Source: Verrucomicrobiota bacterium
GTDB lineage: Bacteria > Verrucomicrobiota > Verrucomicrobiia > Opitutales > Opitutaceae
Length of the DNA: 64,000 bases
NCBI GenBank assembly: GCA_023386835.1
Contig: JAEWIY010000107.1
Location: forward strand, 1-64,000
Reading direction: 5' to 3'
The notes beneath the pieces were generated by a model, which worked only from the letters and a program-made list of their open reading frames with translations, searched no databases and had not been told where the DNA came from. Position numbers and translations under genes: made by a program. Of this stretch, positions 17,750 to 28,050 are shown piece by piece. The first letter of the stretch is position 1, and every line of letters begins with the position of its first letter.

Positions 17750-20065
17750 TCAGGTTTCGATCGTTTCACGCCGCGTGGCGCGCAGGAGGAGCGCCGTCGC
17801 CAGCGCGACGAGACAGAACAGCGTGACGGCGATGGCCGTCGCCCGGCCGATGTCAAAATCCTTGAACATCGAGCTGACCATGAGCGTGCCCAGCGTGTGG
17901 GTGGCGGTATCCGGATCCTGCGACGTCAGCAGCCACACCATTTCAAACGCATTCAGCCCGCCGATCACGAGGAACACCGCCGAGATCACCACCACCTCCC
18001 GAATCAGCGGCAGCGTGATGGTGAAGAACTGTCGCCAGGCCGGTGCACCATCGAGTTCCGCGGCCTCGTAGAGCTGCGCATCGATGCCCTCCATTGCGGC
18101 GAGATAGAGGATCAGGTTAAACCCGCAGGCCATCCAGATGTAGATCGGCACCAGCGCACCGTACAGGTTGGCCGGCGCCAGCCACGGATAACCGGCAAAC
18201 GATTGTAACCACTCACTGGAGACAAGCCGGCCGAGTCCCACCAGGGTCGCGTTCACCAGGCCGCCATGCGGCTCATAGGCATTCAGCCAGAGCAACGTTG
18301 CAGCGATTCCGCCGAGCAGATTCGGGAACAGGAAGATGACGCGAAAGGCCGGCGCGCCCCAGACCCCGCGGTGAAACAGGGTGGCGAACAGCAACGCGAG
18401 CGGCACGACCACCAAGGCCGGCACGAGCATGAGGTAAACGTTGTTTCCCAGCGCGACCCAGAAGCCGTCGTGCTCGAAGAGCAGCCGCTTGAACTGCAAC
18501 AAGCCCACCCAACGCCGCTCCCCCAGCCCATCCCAGTGTCCCAGCGCCCACCCGAACGCGGTGATTCCCGGCCCGAGGACCAACGCGGCGTAGAGGACGA
18601 AGGCCGGTCCCACGAAGCCCGTCGCCAGCGGCAGCCGCAAACGCCCGAGCATGGCGTCCGCTCCTTCCGGGCGGCGACTCGTCGACCGCTTTGTGGCGCG
18701 CAGGCGCCGCCAAGCCGCCGGCGCCACCAAAACCCCCACGCCCACCGCGAGCAGCGTCAGCAACAGTGTACCCGCCGTCTGGTGACGGTACTCGACGAGG
18801 CCGGGATTCGCCTGCCGCCGCCGGTCGCGTTCCGCCGCCGCTTCCACCGCCGCGCCGAACGCCTCCGGCGTGGTCCGCCCGCTCATCAACAACAGGCGCT
18901 GGTCCACCAAGGCCTGCCGAATCGCCGGCGGCTGCAGCATCAGTTGCGGCATGTTGAACGCTTCCGGAGCCTGCTCGATCAGCGCAGCCGTGCTGCGCAT
19001 CGCGGGCGAAAACGCTTCCAGGGGCACGCCGCGCACCGCCACCGGTGCATCCACCAGGCGCACAAAGGCGGCCGCACGCTCGCGCGAGGTGAGAAACCGG
19101 AGGAAATCAATCGCGGCCTGCTCGTGCTCCGCGCGCCCGGTGGCGAACACAAAAAAGCTGTCCGCTCCAGTCTGAATGGTGCCCGGCGGCGCGATGCCGT
19201 CGGCGAAAACCGGGAAGTTCATCACGCCGAGCTCAAAACCGGCCGGAATCTTTCCGGCCATTTCGTTGAGCATCCACGAACCGGATACCACCATGGCCGC
19301 CCGCCCCTCAAAAAACGCGAGCTGGGCCGCCGTGTGCGTCATCCCCTCCCAGCCCCGCAGCGTGTACTGCTGCATGATCCGCTGCAGCAGCGCGGCCGCG
19401 CGCACATATCGCGGGTCGGTCCGCGCTCCGGGCTGCAACGCGTTCAGGCCCGCCCAGCCCTGCGCGCCCGCCAGGTTGTAGTAAGCCGACCGGATGAACG
19501 CGTCCGGATAGTTGCCATAGATCCCAGTGAGGGCGAGTGGCGCGATTCCCGCAGCGCGCATCTGGTCCGCCAAGGCAAAGAACTCGTCCCAGGTTTGAGG
19601 CTCGGTCCAACCGTTCGCCTCGAAGAGTGCGCGATTGTAGAAGATCGTCCAGACCGCGTAGCCAAACGGCACCCCGTAACGCCCGCCGTCGATAAGCCAG
19701 CCCTCCAGCGCACCGGGCTGAAACGTGTCGCCCCAGCGCGCATCGCCTTCCCAATTCGGTCCGTCGAGCGCGGACGTCAGCTCATGGACCTTGCCCGACC
19801 GGATCAACGCCGGCCAGAGCAGCCGAGGGGTGAACGTCGCATCCGGCAGATCACCATCCATGATCCGGATACGCAGCTTGTCCTCAATCCGCGGGTCACC
19901 GTACAGGTTCACCTTCACGTCCGGCCGGGCCTCTTCAAAGAGACGCGCCGTCTGCTCGTAAAACGCCGTGCCGTATCCACCCGAGAAAACGGGTACGTCG
20001 AGGACGATTCGCTCCGACGCGAGACCCGCGACGGCCGTGGTGATCCAGGCGAACGCCAACAGCAC
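17750..20065 (-). CDS. Fusion of sugar-binding protein and MalF-type ABC permease
   Basis: One frame joins an extracellular solute-binding protein type 1 (from ERIVLDVPVFSGGYGTAFYEQTARLFEEARPDVKV... to about residue 450, counting from the GTG at 20065) and, after a membrane helix (TLLLTLLAVGVGVLVAPAA), a CUT1 permease with an EAA loop (YEAAELDGAPAWRQFFTITLPLIRE). I chose the GTG at 20065 because a signal-like hydrophobic stretch (LLAFAWITTAVAGLA) follows directly; the frame is open to 20278 and other starts are possible. The membrane anchor would tether the binding domain to its channel in the periplasm. The partner permease is the next gene. Confidence 0.85.
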   Translation of the reverse strand: MLLAFAWITTAVAGLASERIVLDVPVFSGGYGTAFYEQTARLFEEARPDVKVNLYGDPRIEDKLRIRIMDGDLPDATFTPRLLWPALIRSGKVHELTSALDGPNWEGDARWGDTFQPGALEGWLIDGGRYGVPFGYAVWTIFYNRALFEANGWTEPQTWDEFFALADQMRAAGIAPLALTGIYGNYPDAFIRSAYYNLAGAQGWAGLNALQPGARTDPRYVRAAALLQRIMQQYTLRGWEGMTHTAAQLAFFEGRAAMVVSGSWMLNEMAGKIPAGFELGVMNFPVFADGIAPPGTIQTGADSFFVFATGRAEHEQAAIDFLRFLTSRERAAAFVRLVDAPVAVRGVPLEAFSPAMRSTAALIEQAPEAFNMPQLMLQPPAIRQALVDQRLLLMSGRTTPEAFGAAVEAAAERDRRRQANPGLVEYRHQTAGTLLLTLLAVGVGVLVAPAAWRRLRATKRSTSRRPEGADAMLGRLRLPLATGFVGPAFVLYAALVLGPGITAFGWALGHWDGLGERRWVGLLQFKRLLFEHDGFWVALGNNVYLMLVPALVVVPLALLFATLFHRGVWGAPAFRVIFLFPNLLGGIAATLLWLNAYEPHGGLVNATLVGLGRLVSSEWLQSFAGYPWLAPANLYGALVPIYIWMACGFNLILYLAAMEGIDAQLYEAAELDGAPAWRQFFTITLPLIREVVVISAVFLVIGGLNAFEMVWLLTSQDPDTATHTLGTLMVSSMFKDFDIGRATAIAVTLFCLVALATALLLRATRRETIET

Positions 20066-20293
20066 CCGAGTCAGCCAGCCTCGGCCCGTGCGCGCGTGGG
20101 CGGCCAATAAGCCAGAACTCCACCCTCCTCCCGCGCGCACGCAACCTGCCTTCGGCCGGCCGGCGTGAGGGGTTGTCGGTTGGCTGGGTCCCACAACCCA
20201 CCAAGGCGTGAGGAATTGCGGCGGATGTACAGCCGCATTTGGCGTGAGCGCCCCCCCAAAGGAGCCTGAAGCACTCAAGCTCCGGCGCGGTAC

Positions 20294-21505
20294 TCACTCT
20301 CTCATGACAGTGAAGCCGGCGCGACGAAGCGCACGGCGCAGCGCGGCCACGTGCGCACGGTCACGGGTCTCGACCGTGCACACGGCGTGCACCGCGCTGA
20401 CGTCCGGTCCACTGAAGGCACGATCGTGCGCGATGTCCTTGATGCTCGCGCCCGCCTCCGCGATGACGCGGGTCAGCGCCGCGAGTCCGCCGGGGCGATC
20501 GCTGATCAGCACGGTCAACCGCGCGAGCCGGCCATCGGCCACCAATCCCTTTTCGATGACACGACTCAAGATAGTCGGATCAATGTTGCCGCCGCAGATC
20601 GTCAAGACGACGCGATGCCCTGCCAGCTCTGGCAGTCGACCCGCCATCAATGCGGCGAGCGGAGCCGCCGCGGCGCCCTCCACCACCGCCTTCTCGAGCT
20701 CCACCATGCGCAGAATCGCGAGCGCGATCCAATCTTCAGTGACGGTGACCACCCGGTCCACGTGTTCACGCGCGAGCGCGAAGGAGTTCCGTCCCACCTT
20801 CAGCACCGCGAGACCGTCCGCGAGGGTGGATCGCCGCGGAATCGCCACGGGTGCCCCGGCCGCCAACGCTGCCGTGAAACTCGCTGTCGCCGCCGACTCG
20901 ACGCCGATCACCTGCACGCGTGGCCGCAACGCCTTCAACGCCACCGCCAGCCCGGCGATCAGTCCGGCCCCGCCGATCGGCGCCACCACTGCTTCGACGT
21001 CGGGTACCTGGCGCAAAATTTCCAACGCCATCGTGCCCTGCCCGGCAATAATCGCGGGGTCATCAAACCCGTGCACGTAGGTCAGCCCTGCCGCTTGCAC
21101 TCGAGCGTCCGCCTCCGCTCGCGCCTCGGCGAAGTCACGCCCGCGAACGACCACATGCGCGCCGAGTCGCTGGCAGGTGGTGATTTTGATCAACGGCGCA
21201 TAGTCCGGCATCACCACCGTCACCGGGATGCCGAGCAGTTTCCCGTGGTACGCCAGACCGAGGGCATGGTTGCCCGCCGATGCGGCGATGACGCCGCGCC
21301 GCCGTTGAGCGGAAGTGAGTTGCAACAACGCATTGCGCGCGCCGCGCTCTTTGAACGAGCCGGTACGCTGCAGGTTGTCCAACTTGCAGTAGACTTGGCT
21401 GCCCGTAAGGTCCGACAACGCCACCGATTGCGGACAAGGTGATTCGATGATCCCACCGGCGATCCGGCGGGCGGCCGCTCGAATGGCCGAAAGCGTGACT
21501 GGCAT
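20294..21505 (-). CDS. ilvA: Threonine ammonia-lyase with ACT domain
   Basis: PLP enzyme converting threonine to 2-oxobutanoate and ammonia, the entry to isoleucine synthesis (or threonine breakdown). From the ATG at 21505 (MPVTLSAIRAAARRI) the protein has 403 residues, the length of the ACT-containing short form. The PLP Lys is in GSFKERGARNALL, the phosphate-binding Gly loop is GGAGLIAG, and a C-terminal ACT domain (LARLTVLISDRPGGLAALTRVIAEAGASI) occupies about the last 75 residues. Single ACT domain and length fit both ilvA and the catabolic tdcB class, so the symbol is provisional. Confidence 0.9.
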   Translation of the reverse strand: MPVTLSAIRAAARRIAGGIIESPCPQSVALSDLTGSQVYCKLDNLQRTGSFKERGARNALLQLTSAQRRRGVIAASAGNHALGLAYHGKLLGIPVTVVMPDYAPLIKITTCQRLGAHVVVRGRDFAEARAEADARVQAAGLTYVHGFDDPAIIAGQGTMALEILRQVPDVEAVVAPIGGAGLIAGLAVALKALRPRVQVIGVESAATASFTAALAAGAPVAIPRRSTLADGLAVLKVGRNSFALAREHVDRVVTVTEDWIALAILRMVELEKAVVEGAAAAPLAALMAGRLPELAGHRVVLTICGGNIDPTILSRVIEKGLVADGRLARLTVLISDRPGGLAALTRVIAEAGASIKDIAHDRAFSGPDVSAVHAVCTVETRDRAHVAALRRALRRAGFTVMRE

Positions 21506-21811
21506 GGTCTCAGCATGCCAACCAGCGGCAGACGCGTAACGCCAAAACGATCCCGTTCGCGACCCACACGTCACGACCTGGCGAAGAGAATGGTGCCTCG
21601 CTCGCGCGGGTGATTCACCACCCGGCGGTGCAGCTGCAAGTCGTTGCCGGTTTGCATCGGCTGGCGGGACGGAACCTCGACGCGACGGCGATTAGCATTG
21701 CTGCAACGGACGCTCGTTCTAGGAACTGCGTCTCGGAGCGGGCTTCCGAGGCCTGCGTCGGCCGACCGGGCCGACGCCCGATTGGTCCGCGAGCGTCTTT
21801 CCCCTGTCGCC
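21506..21811. other. Non-coding gap with two tandem stem-loops
   Basis: A 306-bp gap between the divergent ilvA and the RelE-like gene. It holds two consecutive hairpins: CTCGGA/TCCGAG at 21732-21750 and GCGTCGGCC/GGCCGACGC (9 bp, loop 5) at 21755-21777, both within the last 80 bases before the RelE-like start. No T-run follows. I see no convincing promoter or small gene in the rest. Confidence 0.5.
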
Positions 21812-22168
21812 ATGTTCCAGGTCACGTTCTCCGAGCAAGCCATGGGCGAGCTCAACAAACTCGACAAGCTGACGCAGCTGGCCGTGCTCGAACCGCTGAG
21901 TTCGCTGCGGACCGCCGATCTGGAACGCCCGCGCGAACCGCTGGGGCGTTTCTCCCGCGCCGGACACGCGCTTTATCGGCTGCGCTCGGGTGAACTGCGT
22001 TTTTATTTCGAGGTCCGTGCCGGCGAAACCCTGCACGTCGTTTACATCCTGCACCAGCACTCGCTCGAGGACTTCCTGCTGCGCAACAAGTTGCCAGTGT
22101 CGGAAGAGCAACTCGTCGAGCAGCACAGCAAGTTCTGGCGCTACCTCGAGAGTCTGACGAAGAAGTAG
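21812..22168 (+). CDS. RelE/ParE-superfamily-like protein, no antitoxin partner
   Basis: A 118-residue protein starting at the ATG at 21812 (MFQVTFSEQAMGELNKLDKLTQ). The layout is that of the RelE/ParE fold: an N-terminal beta strand, two helices, then the beta strands ALYRLRSGELRFYFEV and LHVVYILHQHSLEDFLLR. The RLRSGELRFYF strand is the usual toxin-family signature. No antitoxin gene is adjacent. The gene ends 13 bases before pssA and is probably co-transcribed with it. A housekeeping descendant of a toxin is as likely as an active one. Confidence 0.6.
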   Translation: MFQVTFSEQAMGELNKLDKLTQLAVLEPLSSLRTADLERPREPLGRFSRAGHALYRLRSGELRFYFEVRAGETLHVVYILHQHSLEDFLLRNKLPVSEEQLVEQHSKFWRYLESLTKK

Positions 22169-22181
22169 GGATCACCGTATC

Positions 22182-23045
22182 ATGGAGACGGACCCGCACG
22201 AAGAAGACGACCGGTACACGCCCGCCAACGCCAGCCGCATCTACTTCCTGCCGAACCTGATGACGGCGGGAAACCTGTTCTGTGGTTTCGTCGCGTGCAT
22301 CAAGTGTATCCAAGCGCACTACTACATGCGCGGCGCGACCGGCATCCCGCCCGAGTCGAGTGCTCTCTTCTCGCAGGCGGTCTGGCTGATCTTCGGTGCG
22401 ATGGCGTTCGACATGCTCGATGGCCGGCTCGCGCGCATGGGCGGGCGTGAATCGCTCTTCGGCGCGGAGTTCGATTCCCTGGCCGACGTGGTGTCCTTCG
22501 GGCTTGCGCCGGCGCTGATGGTTTTCTTCCTGATCCTGTCGCCGACGCAAGGTTATCCCGTGTTTACCAACATTGGTTGGTTTCTCGGTTTTATCTACCT
22601 GCTTTGCGCGGCGATCCGGCTGGCGCGGTTCAACGTCATCACGCACCCGCTGATCGTCTCGCCGGACATCAAAACCAACAAGGACTTCGTCGGCCTGCCG
22701 GTGCCCGCCGCGGCCGGCACTGTCGCGGCTCTCGTGCTGTTCCTCCTGCGGCTCGCTTCGGCCGAGCGCAGCATGCACAACTGGGCGCTCGGGCTGCCGT
22801 TGCTCATGGTGCTGATTGCGGTGTTGATGATCAGCACGATCCGTTATCCGAGCGGGAAGCAGATCGACCTGCAGACCAAGACCAAGCTGACGTCGTTTGT
22901 GATCTTCCTGACGGTGGCGGTGGCCGTGATCGTCTTCAAGGAGATCGCGATGCTGCTCGTGATGCTTGGCTACATCTTCTTCGGCATCGGCCGCCACATT
23001 CGCCGCAACCGCGTGATCGCCCGCGCCCGCCGAGCAACCTTGTGA
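22182..23045 (+). CDS. pssA: CDP-diacylglycerol--serine O-phosphatidyltransferase
   Basis: Inner-membrane enzyme that makes phosphatidylserine from CDP-diacylglycerol and serine, the first step to phosphatidylethanolamine. The CDP-alcohol phosphotransferase motif is complete: DMLDGRLARMGGRESLFGAEFDSLADVVSFG, with Asp, Gly, Ala, Arg, Gly, Asp, Asp in the DG(x2)AR(x8)G(x3)D(x3)D spacing. About seven hydrophobic helices follow in 287 residues. The ATG at 22182 is preceded by GGGA at about -12. It follows the RelE-like gene and precedes dnaN on the same strand. Confidence 0.93.
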   Translation: METDPHEEDDRYTPANASRIYFLPNLMTAGNLFCGFVACIKCIQAHYYMRGATGIPPESSALFSQAVWLIFGAMAFDMLDGRLARMGGRESLFGAEFDSLADVVSFGLAPALMVFFLILSPTQGYPVFTNIGWFLGFIYLLCAAIRLARFNVITHPLIVSPDIKTNKDFVGLPVPAAAGTVAALVLFLLRLASAERSMHNWALGLPLLMVLIAVLMISTIRYPSGKQIDLQTKTKLTSFVIFLTVAVAVIVFKEIAMLLVMLGYIFFGIGRHIRRNRVIARARRATL

Positions 23046-23176
23046 GCAACCTGCGTATCCTCTCCGGGCAATTTTCAGGGTGCGAAAAACCCCGGACTTT
23101 TCCGCAGTTTACCGGCACTTGTTCACAACGTCCGCTGACCGCCGTTTCCCTCCGAAAAAGAGCCCTTTCAGCCGGG

Positions 23177-23204
23177 TTGTTGGGCTTGCTCGGACCCTTA
23201 ATAT
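23177..23204 (+). promoter_or_regulatory. Possible dnaN promoter
   Basis: TTGTTG and TAATAT hexamers separated by 16 bases in an otherwise AT-rich stretch 80 bases before dnaN; each matches the sigma-70 consensus at 4 of 6 positions. A perfect palindrome CTGATTGAATCAG follows at 23220-23232 in the would-be leader. Prediction only. Confidence 0.35.
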
Positions 23205-23284
23205 GACGGCTGTTAAATACTGATTGAATCAGGTATTGATTAGCCTTTGTTAATTTTCACGCGTCGCTCGCCCGCTCCGCCCCC

Positions 23285-24409
<1,125 letters not shown>

Positions 24410-24471
24410 AGGTTGGTTGAGGGTTGAGGCCGCGGCGGATTGTGCGCGGTGGGCTTCGCCTTCCCTGTTCC

Positions 24472-25350
24472 ATGGATCCCACCTATCCATTGGTCGCCGC
24501 AATGGTCGTCTCGCTGGTTCTCTATCAGCTGAACCAACGCTTTGCGTCGCCGGTGCTCGCGATCTTCAACCGTTGGTTGCGGTGGTTCATCTTCGCGTTT
24601 GGCGCGGCCAAGATCGTGAGCGACTTCGGCTGGAGCGACCGGGACTACTGGCTGCTATCGGTCACGTTCTTCCTGCTCTATTTTCTGATTGAGACGGCGT
24701 ACCGCTGGCTGGAGATCCACGCGCTCAGCGTCAGCCCGTTGCCGCTGTTTCCGCGGTTTTCGGTCAATGCGAGTGGTGAGGAGTGGCCGACGCACCCGCG
24801 GTTGCTGGCGGTGCGCGATTGGATGCGCCGTGAAGGTCTGCGGCCCGTGCAATCGTTGAAGGCCGAGGTGGCGCCGGGGTTGTACCTGCGGGTCTCGGTT
24901 TATCAGGACGCGAGCAACCAGCTGCGGGTCCAGGTGATGTTTTTGCCGCAAGCCAATGGCGGCATTGTTGTCTGCCACAGTCTGGCGTCACGAACGGCCG
25001 ACGGGATCCGCTATGTGACGGATAACCTGTACCTGCCCTTCGCGGGATTCTATCCGGAGAATTGGCTGGTGGAGAGGCGGCCGTGGCGGCGCTCGTTGCG
25101 TCAGCTGATCGACCGGCATCGCTTGCGCATCAAGCGGGCGAACGTGCAGCTGATGGCGTGGGATTCCGAGCCGTTGGCGGACTTGAACGCGCAGCAGCAG
25201 GCGCTCGAGCAGGTGAATACCGAGCTGGGTTTCCTTTTCCCGCACGCCCAACGAGAAGAGCACGGCAAAATGACCGTGGAAGGCCGGTATCGCGTGTGGA
25301 AAGAGATTTGGTTGCTCAACTACTTCGGCATCAGCGCGCGGTACGAGTAA
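24472..25350 (+). CDS. Membrane protein of unknown function
   Basis: A 292-residue protein from the ATG at 24472. Three hydrophobic helices lie in the first 80 residues (LVAAMVVSLVLYQL, WFIFAFGAAKIVSDF, YWLLSVTFFLLYFLIETAY). The cytosolic remainder is soluble, with a beta-rich part (YLRVSVYQDASNQLRVQVMF, GGIVVCHSLA) and a C-terminal segment with Glu/Gln-rich helix (LNAQQQALEQVNTELGFLF). I do not recognise the family. It lies 62 bases downstream of dnaN on the same strand. Confidence 0.6.
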   Translation: MDPTYPLVAAMVVSLVLYQLNQRFASPVLAIFNRWLRWFIFAFGAAKIVSDFGWSDRDYWLLSVTFFLLYFLIETAYRWLEIHALSVSPLPLFPRFSVNASGEEWPTHPRLLAVRDWMRREGLRPVQSLKAEVAPGLYLRVSVYQDASNQLRVQVMFLPQANGGIVVCHSLASRTADGIRYVTDNLYLPFAGFYPENWLVERRPWRRSLRQLIDRHRLRIKRANVQLMAWDSEPLADLNAQQQALEQVNTELGFLFPHAQREEHGKMTVEGRYRVWKEIWLLNYFGISARYE

Positions 25351-25389
25351 CGAAGTGCCGGTGACCTCGGTCGCCGACGGCTCCCCGCC

Positions 25390-27447
25390 TCACCGCCGGG
25401 TCATCCGCACCAGGCGCGACCAGCGGATGCCGGTCGAGGGGTCGTCCAGTGTCAGGCGTTCAACCGAAACGTTGCCGGTGGATGGCGGTCGAAGAGCCGC
25501 GTTCGGGCGAGCAGCATCGGCAGGAAGGATCAAGACGACCAGACCAGCCAGCGCCGACGAGCTGACCTCGAACAAGTCGCTCTGCCGGCGGGTGATGACT
25601 ACAGTGTTGGGCCGATCACGAGTGGAGAACGAGATGGGCGTTGAGGCGTTCACTCGCAGTTGGTTCAGCGGAATGGAGATGAATTCACCACCTGCGCGAT
25701 CATGAAGTACGAGCACGAGTGCGCGTGCAGGCGGGGTGGATTCGGCGTCAAAGTGCGCCTGCTGCGCCGCGATCCGAAGCTGGTCGAGAGCTGGTGGGGC
25801 CTCGCCGATGGGTGTCGGCAACGTGGGCAGGATTGGATCCTTGGCGACCTGGCGCTCCCACGGGCCCAGTTCAATCAGGCAAACGGTAGCCCTGTCCGCT
25901 GCAGGCGTGGTGACATGAGCCGGGCTGCTCAGGTCCTGGACTGCGTCGGCAGCGGACGTGGCCGGCGTCCGCTCAGAGTCCGCCAGATCATCACCCAAGT
26001 GATCCGACCCCGCCGCAGAAGGGTCTGCGCGTGCAGTGCTGACGGGTTCGGGTTCCGCGGGCGGTCCGGGAAGATGGTCTCGCGTCGAGTCGCGCGAGTT
26101 TTGCGTAAGCCGGGCGTGTTCCTCCCGGTCGAGTGGCGTCGCCGCGTCGTCGGATGTTGCCTCGTCCGACGAACCCTCACCACGGTGGGCATCGGTTTCT
26201 GAGTGGGCGGCTGACTCCGCGGTCGTAGGATCCGGATGGCCGGCCGGTGCCCCGCGCAGCGTAGCACGGTTCGGGTCTGTCGCGCTGGAGGCCGGCGACC
26301 GGGGCGGCAAACCTGCCTCGTTCGGCGGGACAGCCGCAGCCGAAGGCATAGGGGCGCCGCCGCCACCCAAGGCTTGTTCGTCGACGGCGGTGGGCGTCAT
26401 TTCTCCCGATTCTCGTGCAGCTGGCCTGACTTCCTCGCGTCCCAGACCGTCCACGGCGGAAGCAGTGGTTTGGGCCGGCGCGTGGCCCGCGATGGACGAC
26501 GTCGTTCCTGAAGCGGGTGTCGCGGCGCTGGTGGGTGTCGCGGCGGACACGATCGCGAGGCCTCCGTGTGGTTGGACTCGGCCGGGGAGCGGCTCGCGAC
26601 TCAAAAAGGTCTCTGGTTCGTCGGCCACGACGGTCGCAGAGCCGCGGTCGGGCTCAGCGCGCTCCGCTGTGTTCATGGCCGTCTTTCGCCGCAGCAAACC
26701 AATGGTGGGCTGAGAGTTCTCTGAGTTCGTCGAAGGTGTCTCGGGTTGCAACGCGTCCTCCTTGGACGCCAACCCTTGCTCAACCACCGTGGGAGGAGAG
26801 AGCGGCTCCTCTGCCGCTGAGGCAGGCCCGTCGTGAGTTGGAAAAGCAGGAAAAATCCACAGTCCAACCAAGGTCACCAAGGCCAACGTGAGCGCGACCC
26901 AGCGCTTCCGGCGCAAGCGGCGGGTGGGATGTAAACTCGGCTCAGATGGCGTGAATCGATCGGCCGACCCCTCGCGAGTCTCGGACGCAACCGTTGGCTG
27001 CCCAGGCGCGAGGAAACCCCAACTGTGCAATCGCACACCCTCCACCGTTCGCGCCACATAGCCGCTGAGCGCGACGTCGGGCAACTCGGCCAGTCGCTGA
27101 GCCACGCGTTGCAGGCGCTCGCTGAGCAGACGCAAGAGCGCCTGTCGGTGCGGTTCACCGCTATCCGAGGCTTCGCTCGCATCGGTCAGCAAGTCCGTTC
27201 CCCGCTGCAACCTCTCCCTGACTGCCGCAAGATCCGCCGGAGCAAGCGGCGCGGCGTCCAGCGGCTCCTCCCAAGCCCACACGATCACCGCATCCTCCAC
27301 CCGTCGCTGCGGCGGCAGCAGGATGTCGCGAAAGTAGGGCGCCAGGACGAACCAGTACGCCTGCATTGGGCGTCCAGCAATCCCGTTAGCAGACCCGGTT
27401 TCCGCGGTGAGCACTCGAACCGTGAGAGAACGCGTGGGGCGGCTCAT
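25390..27447 (-). CDS. Large membrane-spanning protein with long low-complexity region
   Basis: A 685-residue protein of unknown function. The first about 180 residues are a soluble domain (YWFVLAPYFRDILLPPQRRVEDAV, helix LLRLLSERLQRVAQRLAEL), then one membrane helix near residues 184-203 (WVALTLALVTLVGLWIFPAF), then about 330 residues of Ala/Pro/Ser/Thr/Glu-rich disordered sequence, and a C-terminal folded part of about 160 residues (ATVCLIELGPWERQVAK..., LVLVLHDRAGGEFISIPLNQL, beta-rich end). This suggests a cytosolic N-domain tethered through the membrane to a periplasmic C-domain by a long linker. It starts 14 bases after the lipoprotein gene stop. Confidence 0.6.
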   Translation of the reverse strand: MSRPTRSLTVRVLTAETGSANGIAGRPMQAYWFVLAPYFRDILLPPQRRVEDAVIVWAWEEPLDAAPLAPADLAAVRERLQRGTDLLTDASEASDSGEPHRQALLRLLSERLQRVAQRLAELPDVALSGYVARTVEGVRLHSWGFLAPGQPTVASETREGSADRFTPSEPSLHPTRRLRRKRWVALTLALVTLVGLWIFPAFPTHDGPASAAEEPLSPPTVVEQGLASKEDALQPETPSTNSENSQPTIGLLRRKTAMNTAERAEPDRGSATVVADEPETFLSREPLPGRVQPHGGLAIVSAATPTSAATPASGTTSSIAGHAPAQTTASAVDGLGREEVRPAARESGEMTPTAVDEQALGGGGAPMPSAAAVPPNEAGLPPRSPASSATDPNRATLRGAPAGHPDPTTAESAAHSETDAHRGEGSSDEATSDDAATPLDREEHARLTQNSRDSTRDHLPGPPAEPEPVSTARADPSAAGSDHLGDDLADSERTPATSAADAVQDLSSPAHVTTPAADRATVCLIELGPWERQVAKDPILPTLPTPIGEAPPALDQLRIAAQQAHFDAESTPPARALVLVLHDRAGGEFISIPLNQLRVNASTPISFSTRDRPNTVVITRRQSDLFEVSSSALAGLVVLILPADAARPNAALRPPSTGNVSVERLTLDDPSTGIRWSRLVRMTRR

Positions 27448-27461
27448 CGCGCGTCATCCGC

Positions 27462-27848
27462 TTAGCGACGCTCTCCCGTCGAATACACCGTGGCCAGTGG
27501 CCAGTCGTAGGTGACGCCGGACGCCAGGCTGACGGTCACGGTGCGACTTTCGCCCGTTTCCGGCACCGTTTGGGTAAACTGCCAGTTACCGGCGGCGAGC
27601 TGCACCATCGTCGCTTGATGCGGCCACACGGTCCACTCGTGCTGCGCGCGGGTTTGCTCGTCGGTGGCCACGATGTGCCAGCGGTAGCCCGTCAAATTGT
27701 TGAGCACGACCTGCACCGCTGCACCCGTTGGCCGCTTCGTGGTGGGGGAGGCACACGCCGCCAACAGCAGAATCGCGCCAACGAAGAGCCACCCGCGGCC
27801 GCAGCGGCGGCGGGTCGCAGCAGAAACTCGGCGTGGCTGAGTGGGCAT
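27462..27848 (-). CDS. Small lipoprotein
   Basis: A 128-residue protein from the ATG at 27848 (MPTQPRRVSAATRRRC). Signal peptide LFVGAILLLAAC with the lipidated Cys at residue 32. The mature part is beta-rich with Thr and Trp (VQVVLNNLTGYRWHIVATDEQT, HEWTVWPHQATMVQLAAGNWQF). Function unknown. It forms an operon with the 685-residue protein downstream; the pair is probably an envelope complex, which is inference. Confidence 0.65.
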   Translation of the reverse strand: MPTQPRRVSAATRRRCGRGWLFVGAILLLAACASPTTKRPTGAAVQVVLNNLTGYRWHIVATDEQTRAQHEWTVWPHQATMVQLAAGNWQFTQTVPETGESRTVTVSLASGVTYDWPLATVYSTGERR

Positions 27849-28050
27849 GTCGGCGTCCCCGCCCAGGCGTGTGTACGCGGGTGCGATCGAACACTCCTGC
27901 TTCGGCGCAGCCGCGCGACGACTTGAGGCTAACCTCAGGCGGCCTTCCCCTGCCTCGATTGCCAGCCCGTTCCGCATGGCCGCTGGGATTCCAGCGCCGC
28001 GGCCGGGGAAACGGAGCCGGTCTTCCGGGGCGTTGGACGTTAAGGCCTGA

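Noticed and set aside
18266..20110. 614-residue open frame antisense to the ABC fusion gene
   Set aside because: Composition is Arg/Gln/His-rich as expected of an antisense GC-rich frame; the sense frame has clear domains.
23046..23284. Replication origin next to dnaN
   Set aside because: Only one loose DnaA-box-like TTGTTCACA is present and no cluster or dnaA gene, so an oriC call is not supported.
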